This document shows, one piece after another, positions 1-4,674 of a stretch of 6,455 nucleotides of DNA (its first letter is position 1; each line of letters begins with the position of its first letter). The DNA comes from Clostridia bacterium (lineage in GTDB: Bacteria > Bacillota > Clostridia > Christensenellales > DTU072), in assembly GCA_028699795.1 (NCBI GenBank), contig JAQVTZ010000105.1:1-6455 (forward strand), read 5' to 3'. The notes beneath the pieces are model-generated. The model did no database searches, was not told where the DNA came from, and was given only the letters and a program-made list of their open reading frames with translations. The translations under genes were made by a program, and so were the position numbers.

Positions 1-135
1 TTTTATCTTGAGCACCGCATTCTAAACGCCGAAGATGAATACAAAAAGGGACGGCTTGCGCTGGTATACGCGACTCATATTGTATTAGAGGAAGGGTTAC
101 GGCTTTTGGGCATACAATGCCCCGAAGAAATGTGA
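1..135 (+). CDS. argS: Arginyl-tRNA synthetase, C-terminal end (partial)
   Basis: The reading frame is open from the first base of the window and stops at TGA 133-135, leaving 44 residues of a protein that begins upstream. The tail contains GRLALVYATHIVLEEGLRLL followed by GIQCPEEM. This matches the usual arginyl-tRNA synthetase C-terminus, where the DALR anticodon-binding helix bundle ends in a pattern like RLALV-K/T-A-x-x-VL-x-x-GL-x-LLGI-x-x-PE-x-M. The enzyme is cytosolic and charges tRNA-Arg with arginine using ATP; the catalytic domain lies outside the window. The next gene starts only 8 bp after the stop, which suggests co-transcription. Identification rests on the short C-terminal signature alone, so another DALR-type synthetase is a less likely alternative. 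Confidence 0.8.
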   Translation, partial: FYLEHRILNAEDEYKKGRLALVYATHIVLEEGLRLLGIQCPEEM

Positions 136-143
136 GGATAGCA

Positions 144-968
144 ATGATAGATTCTCATAGTCATTCCAAACTGTCTCATGATGGCAAAGTAAGTATCGAA
201 GAATTAAGAGACCGCGCAACTTCTTTAGGCGCGCAGTATCTTGCAGTTACAGAGCATCTGGACAGGGATTATTTATATTGCGGACTGAGCCGCGAATTAT
301 TTATCCGGCAACTCGATTTGCCCAAATACCGTCGGGACTTCTTGAAAGCAAAAGAAGGGGCGAAAGGAATTTATCTTGCTTATGGTATTGAGGCCTCTTA
401 TGCGATAAAGGCAGAAAATAGGTACCTAAAAGAGCTTTCACAGTATCCCTTTGATGTGATTATCAATTCAGTTCACACGGTATACAAAGGAGATCTATAT
501 CTTGGCAAAGCTTTCAAACATACCCGTGCCGAGGCGTATGGCGCCTATCTAGAGGCGGTTTTGGAGAGTGTAAAAGCCTCTTACGAGTATGATATTGTAG
601 GACATATCGGATATGTGTCGAGATATGCTCCCTACGACCAAAAGAGCATCTGTACCTCCGAGTTTCAAGGTATCATCGATGAAATAATCGGTGAGATTAT
701 CGCTCGCGGCAAAACCGTGGAGTGCAATACCAATGTCAAACTTCCGGGCATCGTATTTCTGCCAGAGGTTGCGTTTTTGAAGCGTTATAAAGAACTTGGG
801 GGCGAGCGTGTCACCTTTTCGTCCGACGCGCACACGCCGGACAGAATATGCGAAAAGTACGCCGAAACTTGCCGCATCGTCAAATCTTTGGGGTTCGAAA
901 ACTGGACAATCTACAAAGAGCGCAAACCCGAACTTGTTAAAATAGAAGATTTTAATGGATTGGCATAG
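144..968 (+). CDS. hisK: PHP-domain phosphatase, histidinol-phosphatase (HisJ/HisK) family
   Basis: A 274-residue protein of the polymerase-and-histidinol-phosphatase (PHP) metal-dependent family, which typically runs to about 250-280 residues. The metal-ligand motifs appear in the expected order: DSHSHSKLSHDG at the N-terminus (H5, H7), TEH (H38), GIEAS (E83), NSVHTV (H111), GHIGYV (H154) and SSDAH (D228, H230). The C-terminal stretch ending in a YKERKPELVKI-type sequence resembles HisK proteins. The family hydrolyses L-histidinol phosphate to histidinol in histidine biosynthesis, using a multi-metal centre in the cytosol. I chose the ATG at 144 because GTGAGG (132-137) sits at good spacing before it and MIDSHSH begins at the conserved motif; an in-frame ATG at 117 overlaps argS and has no visible ribosome site. 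No other his gene is in view, so a different phosphoester substrate cannot be excluded. The symbol is a family-level guess. Confidence 0.82.
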   Translation: MIDSHSHSKLSHDGKVSIEELRDRATSLGAQYLAVTEHLDRDYLYCGLSRELFIRQLDLPKYRRDFLKAKEGAKGIYLAYGIEASYAIKAENRYLKELSQYPFDVIINSVHTVYKGDLYLGKAFKHTRAEAYGAYLEAVLESVKASYEYDIVGHIGYVSRYAPYDQKSICTSEFQGIIDEIIGEIIARGKTVECNTNVKLPGIVFLPEVAFLKRYKELGGERVTFSSDAHTPDRICEKYAETCRIVKSLGFENWTIYKERKPELVKIEDFNGLA

Positions 969-1024
969 AATATATTGGGATAATATCAAGTATAGTAAAA
1001 ACAGTGGCGCAAAAAAGCGTTTTG

Positions 1025-1033
1025 TGGTATTAT
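1025..1033 (+). promoter_or_regulatory. Possible extended -10 promoter for ssrA
   Basis: TGG followed by TATTAT forms an extended -10 element (TGn-TATTAT) about 31 bp before the mature tmRNA 5' end. It would start transcription near 1040 and leave a short 5' leader for RNase P to remove. No convincing -35 box is seen at the right distance, so this is tentative. A TTGTGG/CATACA pair at 1022-1050 is a weaker alternative. Confidence 0.35.
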
Positions 1034-1063
1034 TTTAAGGCAATCATACAGTTTGCATGACGC

Positions 1064-1406
1064 GGGGGTGTTCCGGATTCGACTGGCAGCGTTATGGAAC
1101 GGTAAGCATACCGAAGGCTCGACTTCGTAAAAACGGAAAAATTAAAACGAACTGACAATAACAGTTACGAACTAGCTGCTGCATAAGCGGCTCGTCGGGG
1201 TATATAGGCCTACGGATATACTTTCGGCGTAGTTTAGTAGGGAAACGAGCGCCGCAGCGCCTCGCGCGGCGAACGGGATAAGAGGCTATGCCTAGGAAAG
1301 GTTTGCGTGTTGACCTTCCGAAGCAAGAATTTACAACCCGCTAAGTATGTAGAAAGCTGTTTGGTAATCTGTTAGGACAGGGGTTCGACTCCCCTCACCT
1401 CCACCA
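1064..1406 (+). ncRNA. ssrA: Transfer-messenger RNA (tmRNA, ssrA)
   Basis: A complete one-piece tmRNA of 343 nt. The 5' end GGGGGTGTTCCGGATTCGAC is the classic tmRNA start. Its first seven bases pair with CACCTCC (1396-1402) to form the acceptor stem (one G-U pair), followed by A1403 and an encoded CCA (1404-1406). The T-arm is visible: stem AGGGG (1379-1383) with CCCCT (1391-1395), enclosing the seven-base loop TTCGACT. Between these lie the tag reading frame, ending GCTGCTGCATAA, and a GC-rich pseudoknot region. tmRNA with SmpB rescues stalled ribosomes and appends a proteolysis tag to the unfinished peptide. The gene stands alone between the PHP phosphatase gene and a terminator. The ssrA 3' end is a known integration target for mobile elements, relevant to the repeat just downstream. 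Confidence 0.96.
1148..1186 (+). other. tmRNA proteolysis-tag reading frame
   Basis: Reading back from the stop TAA (1184-1186), the frame gives CGA-ACT-GAC-AAT-AAC-AGT and then TAC-GAA-CTA-GCT-GCT-GCA, i.e. (R)TDNNSYELAAA. The C-terminal LAAA and the central DNN are typical of clostridial tags, and a hydrophobic Ala-rich end is what ClpXP recognises. The resume codon is uncertain: CGA at 1148 follows the common NNA pattern but would begin the tag with Arg, whereas Ala or Gly codons are usual. Confidence 0.7.
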
Positions 1407-1574
1407 AAAACAAAAATATAGCTCGCACAAAGCGGGCTATTTTTTGTTTTAGATGGGGGTCGAACCCCGTAACAGGGGGAGTGAACGCCCGAAAAATGTC
1501 ATAGTATGACATTTTTAGTGAACTCGGGGAGGGCTGTGCCCGACGCACGGAACCGACTCCCCTCACCTCCACCA
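1386..1574 (+). repeat. 21-bp duplication of the ssrA 3' end flanking a structured segment
   Basis: The last 21 bp of ssrA (1386-1406, T-loop through CCA) recur exactly at 1554-1574, 168 bp downstream. Between the copies lie the ssrA terminator and a G/C-rich block with several self-complementary parts: a T-arm-like GGGGGTCGAACCCC at 1455-1468; GGGGAGT (1476-1482), which can pair with ACTCCCC (1556-1562) inside the second copy; a perfect 12-bp inverted repeat (1492-1516); and GGGC-TGT-GCCC (1531-1541). A crossover point in the T-loop with the acceptor end regenerated is the pattern left by integrases that target tRNA or tmRNA genes, so this may be an att-site pair or a remnant. No integrase gene is present. 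A dispersed repeat that accompanies tRNA-like genes is the alternative. The duplication is certain; its origin is inference. Confidence 0.8.
1418..1450 (+). terminator. Rho-independent terminator of ssrA
   Basis: ATAGCTCGC (1418-1426) pairs with GCGGGCTAT (1432-1440) as a 9-bp stem with one G-U pair and a five-base loop, followed directly by TTTTTGTTTT. It lies 11 nt after the tmRNA CCA end and is a textbook intrinsic terminator. Confidence 0.88.
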
Positions 1575-1713
1575 AGTTTAACCTAAATCGAACATCAACA
1601 TATTTGATTCAAAACGGTAATGGAAGAAGCGACTTATTTCAACATTGTCTAGATATTGCATTTTTAACAAATAGGTGTTAACATTATGGTAATAAAATAA
1701 TTGGAGGATAACC

Positions 1714-1929
1714 ATGGCAAAAAATAAGAGAGCGTATTTCGGACTGGAGTATATCATTTCATTAATACTTGCTATCATCCCCTTTACCAACGTTCTATTG
1801 GGAATAATCACTAGAATTTTACGAGGAAAATATTTGGGAGCGCTGCTTAATTTGATTATTGCGCCTCTATTTTACATTATTGACCTTGTCACCATAATTA
1901 TCAAAAAAGATGTAACGGTGCTTGCTTAA
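1714..1929 (+). CDS. Small two-helix membrane protein, function unknown
   Basis: A 71-residue protein with a strong ribosome binding site (GGAGG at 1703-1707) six bases before the ATG. A short basic N-terminus (MAKNKR) precedes a hydrophobic segment at about residues 11-36. A basic turn RGK (37-39) then separates it from a second hydrophobic segment at about 41-63, followed by KKD and a short tail. This predicts a helical hairpin in the cytoplasmic membrane, with the N-terminus and turn rich in positive charge. It resembles in style the small uncharacterised inner-membrane proteins common in Clostridia, but I do not recognise a named family and assign no function. It appears monocistronic: ssrA upstream has its own terminator and about 500 non-coding bp follow. 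A weak promoter candidate is TTGCAT (1656-1661) with TAACAT (1679-1684), 17 bp apart. The start site and hydrophobic pattern make it very likely a real gene. Confidence 0.75.
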   Translation: MAKNKRAYFGLEYIISLILAIIPFTNVLLGIITRILRGKYLGALLNLIIAPLFYIIDLVTIIIKKDVTVLA

Positions 1930-2435
1930 TAATAGTTATAAACTCTTTGGACTTTTGCTTCGCTCTCAAAAAGATATTTGTTCGAAGAAAGGGATTCAAT
2001 GCGAATGAGCAAGATTCGCTCTTCCGTTGTTCCAGAGAAACTAGTAAAAAGGTTCAAATACATTTGAAATGCCCAACTATATCCATTAACTTGCGGTTTG
2101 TGTGAACATTTCTTGCTCTATTTCTTGTACGAACTCTAGCTATTTGTCAGTGATGTTGGACAAAAATGATAAAAGACTGTTGAGGGCAATCGCTCCAATG
2201 CGCAAGCCCCTTCCCTCATCATTTTTTCATATTGTCATCCAAATACTGTGTCGATTAACATTTTAGGCACTTCACCAAAAGAAAAGACTAGAGGAGCGCA
2301 AAAACGCTTCAATCTAGTGAAGGAAGCGAAGTGTTTTCTCATCGCTTCCTTTAAATGAATTAAAATACCGTATTCAAAACTTTTAACGAGAAAGCACAAT
2401 AGAGCAGAAGTTTTAAGCAACATGGAGGTGGCTAT
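1930..2435. other. Intergenic region without a convincing gene
   Basis: About 500 bp. The only clear structures are two consecutive stem-loops at 2287-2350 and the ribosome binding site for the next gene (GGAGG 2424-2428). On the minus strand a stretch from about 2279 to 2139 reads GEVPKMLIDTVFG, stop, then QYEKMMREGACALERL. This has a faintly protein-like composition, but it is interrupted by TGA at 2235-2237 and TAG at 2136-2138 and has no supported start. It could be a decayed gene; I could not assign it to a family. No terminator for the upstream small membrane protein gene is evident. Confidence 0.6.
2287..2350. other. Two adjacent stem-loops in the leader of the lipoprotein gene
   Basis: Stem 1: ACTAGA plus GGAGCG (2287-2298) pairs with CGCTTC (2305-2310) and TCTAGT (2313-2318), 12 bp with a two-base AA bulge and a six-base CAAAAA loop. 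Stem 2: AGGAAGCGA (2321-2329) pairs perfectly with TCGCTTCCT (2342-2350) over a 12-base loop. They are only two bases apart and end 85 bp before the start codon at 2436. No long T-run follows on the plus strand. Either an RNA leader structure or a terminator for something on the minus strand (where TCTAGTCTTTTCTTTT follows) is possible. Confidence 0.5.
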
Positions 2436-3299
2436 ATGACGCACAAGTTTACTATATCCATTAGGAAATTGGTCACGGCTTTCTGTACGGTTATTATGCT
2501 GTTAAGCTTCTTACTTACACTTGGCAGTTGTAATAAAACAGAAGATATTGATGCGGAAACTGCAAAACTGGTTTTTTTAAACGCAATAGAAAACATGTCG
2601 GCAATTAACAACTGGAAATCAGTAATTATAAGCGAATATGACGATAAAAAAGACGAAAAACTGGAGGCTACATTTATCATTTGCAGGACAGGCAATCTAT
2701 CTGATAGTAAAATCAGTATAGATTTTGACACCAATGAGTATTGGTATCCCACCGACAGATCAAATTATTATAATTATATTGGACATACTTTTGTGGGCAA
2801 AGGCAATGACAATAACTACTATTTTCTTGTGAAGGAAGAAAGTCATGAATATAAAGATGGTTATGAAGTTTTATCTTCACAAGAGAGTGAAAGCTACTAT
2901 GACATTTTAGAAGAGTCGGATTATTATGAGTTTATCGACTCTTATAACAGCATACTTAACAGCGCATTGGATTGTGGCGTATTCGGGGAAAATAATATTA
3001 CCGAATATCTATCCGACCCCAAAACTAAAATAAACTGTGTTAAAACTACCAATAAAAAAGTTGTTTCTTATGAATTATCAATCGTTTGTTATGAAGAGTG
3101 GGCTGCCGATGAAAAACAATATGTAAAAGAACATAATATGACTGTTAATATTGCAGACGGTTTGGTAACCAATCTATCGGAATTCAACGAGGTATTTATC
3201 GACGAGATAAAAAATAAGGATGTAAAAGAGAAAAACAGAATAGATATTACTTATAACATTGAAACCCTGTCTATGCCGAATCTTTCGGAATATTTATAA
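2436..3299 (+). CDS. Predicted lipoprotein, function unknown
   Basis: A 287-residue protein exported as a lipoprotein. The N-terminus has basic residues (K4, R10, K11), a hydrophobic core at about residues 12-29 and a lipobox LGSC with the lipidated cysteine at C32. The mature part is hydrophilic and unusually rich in Asp, Glu, Tyr, Asn, Lys and Ser, with tyrosine-rich acidic stretches such as ESYYDILEESDYYEF, and no cysteine-rich or enzyme motif that I recognise. It would be anchored on the outer face of the cytoplasmic membrane. The start is well supported: GGAGG at 2424-2428 lies seven bases before the ATG, and the signal peptide begins right there. Two strong stem-loops lie upstream, and the gene is convergent with the kinase gene, with repeat-derived sequence between their stops. 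The repeating strand-like pattern (TEDIDAET then alternating hydrophobic/polar segments) would fit a beta-rich solute- or surface-binding fold, but that is a guess. Confidence 0.85.
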   Translation: MTHKFTISIRKLVTAFCTVIMLLSFLLTLGSCNKTEDIDAETAKLVFLNAIENMSAINNWKSVIISEYDDKKDEKLEATFIICRTGNLSDSKISIDFDTNEYWYPTDRSNYYNYIGHTFVGKGNDNNYYFLVKEESHEYKDGYEVLSSQESESYYDILEESDYYEFIDSYNSILNSALDCGVFGENNITEYLSDPKTKINCVKTTNKKVVSYELSIVCYEEWAADEKQYVKEHNMTVNIADGLVTNLSEFNEVFIDEIKNKDVKEKNRIDITYNIETLSMPNLSEYL

Positions 3300-3313
3300 G
3301 TAAATTCATCTAA

Positions 3314-3366
3314 AAATTCCTCAAAGGTGCTTAATAAAGGTTCCCTATTTAGGCACCTCTATTTAG
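3314..3366. repeat. Degenerate miniature-element ends, head to tail
   Basis: Bases 3314-3345 match the right end of the miniature element at 4590-4621 at 27 of 32 positions, finishing in the same AGGTTCCC. Five bases later (TATTT, 3346-3350), 3351-3366 matches the left terminal repeat (4405-4420) at 14 of 16, sharing ACCTCTATTTAG. The ends therefore face each other across a 5-bp gap, the same length as the element's target duplication. Interiors are missing. The kinase stop codon (3363-3365, minus strand) lies inside the left-end sequence. Confidence 0.65.
3325..3358. terminator. Hairpin between convergent genes, possible terminator
   Basis: AGGTGCTTAA (3325-3334) pairs with TTAGGCACCT (3349-3358, one G-U pair) as a roughly 10-bp stem over a 14-base loop. 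It lies between the stops of the lipoprotein gene and the minus-strand kinase gene, where a bidirectional terminator would be expected. Neither side has a strong T-run (CTATTTAGG on plus; TTGAGGAATTTTT on minus), so efficiency is doubtful. It is built from the repeat ends described at 3314-3366. Confidence 0.35.
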
Positions 3367-4220
3367 GAATTCTTTGTCTGCACTCTTTTTATAAGTGACT
3401 GCAATCCCTCTTCGAAATTGACACCGAAACGAGTGTCGGTTGCGGCGTGTTTTGTTCTTGCGATGCTTTGGGAAGTAAAATCAACCGCGATTTGCATCGC
3501 ATTCCATAAAGGTTGTCCCGAAAGCAGGGCAGAGAGCAACGCGCTTGCAAAGATATCGCCCGTTCCGTGATAAACACCTTCTATTTTCTTAGAAAACGCA
3601 TAACTTATTTCGTTTGTTACAACATCATAACCAGCCGCGCCAAGTCTTTCGTTATCAAAATACACACCCGTTAAGACAACTTTTTTTGCGCCTATTCCGC
3701 CAAGTTTTTTGAGAACGGACTCAATGTACTCCTTATTGTAGGGGCCTTCCTTATATTCTTCACCAAGCAATAACGCAGCTTCCGTAAGATTGGGGACGAT
3801 AATATCCGCTTTACTGCAAAGGCGTCTCATCCCCGCGGGAAAGTCCTGCGGAAAAACAGGATACAGTTTGCCGTTATCCGCCATTACCGGGTCAACTAAT
3901 AGGATGTTGTTTTTTGTACTGAAAACATCAAATACATGGGATACTATTTCTAATTGGCGAGAAGAGCCTAAGAAACCTGTATAAATTGCCTCAAAATTGA
4001 TATTTAAAGTTTGCCAATGCCGAATAATGGGTTCGATATCGTCCGTTAAGTCCCGATAGGTATATCCATGAAAACCTCCCGTATGGGTAGATAAAACAGC
4101 GGTAGGTATTACGCTGACTTCAATTCCCACGGCTGAAATAATCGGAAGCGCTACCGTAAGAGAACATTTCCCGAAACAGGATATATCGTGAATCGCTAAA
4201 ACTCGTTTTTGCATTCTCAT
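3363..4220 (-). CDS. pdxK: Pyridoxal/pyridoxamine kinase (PdxK/PdxY type)
   Basis: A 285-residue cytosolic kinase of the ribokinase superfamily, the normal length for PdxK/PdxY proteins. It phosphorylates the 5'-hydroxyl of pyridoxal, pyridoxamine or pyridoxine with ATP in the vitamin B6 salvage pathway. Visible family features: HDISCFGKCSLT near the N-terminus (11-22), STHTGGF substrate-side loop (44-50), YTGFLGS (80-86), DPVMADNGKLYP (110-121), NLTEAALLLG (144-153), VVLTGV (181-186) and the nucleotide-binding, catalytic GTGD (219-222, D222 as the general base) followed by a small-residue helix. The start ATG at 4220 is preceded by AAGGA on the coding strand (4228-4232) at seven-base spacing; a second ATG two codons in is possible. 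The promoter at 4292-4319 fits this gene. The last codons run into repeat-derived sequence, so the C-terminus may have been reshaped. The choice between pdxK and pdxY naming is not resolved. Confidence 0.9.
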   Translation of the reverse strand: MRMQKRVLAIHDISCFGKCSLTVALPIISAVGIEVSVIPTAVLSTHTGGFHGYTYRDLTDDIEPIIRHWQTLNINFEAIYTGFLGSSRQLEIVSHVFDVFSTKNNILLVDPVMADNGKLYPVFPQDFPAGMRRLCSKADIIVPNLTEAALLLGEEYKEGPYNKEYIESVLKKLGGIGAKKVVLTGVYFDNERLGAAGYDVVTNEISYAFSKKIEGVYHGTGDIFASALLSALLSGQPLWNAMQIAVDFTSQSIARTKHAATDTRFGVNFEEGLQSLIKRVQTKNS

Positions 4221-4291
4221 TTTTATTTCCTTCGCAAGCCGAACTTGTAAAAATTACGACATGCATTAGGTTCATAACAACTGATACTCAT

Positions 4292-4319
4292 ATTTTACCA
4301 TAAACTCACACCAATGCAA
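4292..4319 (-). promoter_or_regulatory. Promoter for the pyridoxal kinase gene
   Basis: Read on the minus strand: TTGCAT (4319-4314), 16-bp spacer, then TGG-TAAAAT, an extended -10 with the hexamer at 4297-4292. Transcription would begin near 4285, giving a leader of about 65 nt before the ATG at 4220. Confidence 0.5.
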
Positions 4320-4354
4320 TACTTTGTAATTGACTTATTGATAAATCCTTGCTT

Positions 4355-4385
4355 TTGACAATAGAATAAAATATGTTATTATAAT
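4355..4385 (+). promoter_or_regulatory. Plus-strand sigma-A-type promoter upstream of the miniature element
   Basis: A perfect -35 TTGACA (4355-4360) is followed after 16 bp by TATTAT (4377-4382), overlapping a perfect TATAAT (4380-4385) at the less favourable spacing of 19. Transcription would start near 4390 and run through the miniature element towards the LRR lipoprotein gene at 4675. It is divergent from the kinase promoter, about 35 bp away. Confidence 0.55.
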
Positions 4386-4404
4386 ATAAAACCCTTGCTA
4401 AATT

Positions 4405-4621
4405 GGGTACCTCTATTTAGCCCCCGCTTGCCATTTTGGGTTTGTAGCATATTGTACTGCCAAACCCAAAATGCAAACGCTGTTCGGTAATTTAAGCGCC
4501 TTTTCGGCATAAAACCGCCTATTTTCCTCGACAATAACGCTGCTATTGTCTTCGTCAAAACGGCGTTTTTCTACTCGAAAGTTCATCCGAAATTCCTCGA
4601 AGGGTCTAAATAGAGGTTCCC
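4405..4621. mobile_element. Miniature inverted-repeat element (MITE-like), 217 bp
   Basis: The ends GGGTACCTCTATTTAG (4405-4420) and CTAAATAGAGGTTCCC (4606-4621) are inverted repeats matching at 15 of 16. Directly outside them is a 5-bp direct repeat AAATT (4400-4404 and 4622-4626), as expected for a target-site duplication. There is no coding capacity, so it would need a transposase in trans. The interior is full of dyads: CATTTTGGGTTTG (4432-4444) pairs perfectly with 4461-4473; GACAATA (4530-4536) pairs with TATTGTC (4544-4550); AAAACCGCC (4511-4519) pairs nearly with GGCGTTTTT (4562-4570). A diverged end pair occurs at 3314-3366, so the family is probably multicopy. I do not recognise the parent insertion sequence family. 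Confidence 0.8.
4511..4570 (+). terminator. Terminator-like hairpin inside the miniature element
   Basis: An outer stem AAAACCGCC/GGCGTTTTT (one mismatch) encloses an inner stem GACAATA/TATTGTC, and the descending strand ends in TTTTT. On a transcript from the promoter at 4355-4385 this could fold and cause partial termination before the LRR lipoprotein gene. The outer stem is long and interrupted, so it is weaker than a standard terminator. Confidence 0.3.
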
Positions 4622-4674
4622 AAATTATATTTGGAGTGGTTTTAAGGTAAAAAAATGAAAAGAGGGATCAGCAC

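Noticed and set aside
549..989. 146-residue minus-strand frame opposite the PHP phosphatase gene
   Set aside because: It is a shadow of the phosphatase gene, which has all its catalytic motifs; the antisense frame has no motif or ribosome site.
1454..1574. A second tRNA or tmRNA fragment gene downstream of ssrA
   Set aside because: Only the T-loop-to-CCA end is duplicated; there is no matching 5' acceptor strand, D-arm or anticodon arm, so no cloverleaf can be built.
1372..1575. Minus-strand 67-residue reading frame containing VEVRGV at both ends, ending VEVRGVEPLS
   Set aside because: It is the antisense translation of the tmRNA 3' end and its duplicate copy. The VEVRGVEPLS-type peptide is a familiar annotation artefact opposite tRNA and tmRNA ends, and no ribosome site supports it.
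2139..2279. Minus-strand stretch reading GEVPKMLIDTVFG, stop, QYEKMMREGACALERL
   Set aside because: The composition hints at decayed coding sequence, but in-frame stops, no start signal and no recognisable family mean it cannot be annotated as a pseudogene.
3351..4621. Kinase gene as cargo of a composite element bounded by the repeat ends at 3351 and 4621
   Set aside because: The outer flanks do not match (TATTT on the left, AAATT on the right), whereas 4405-4621 alone has a perfect 5-bp duplication, so the small element is the transposed unit.
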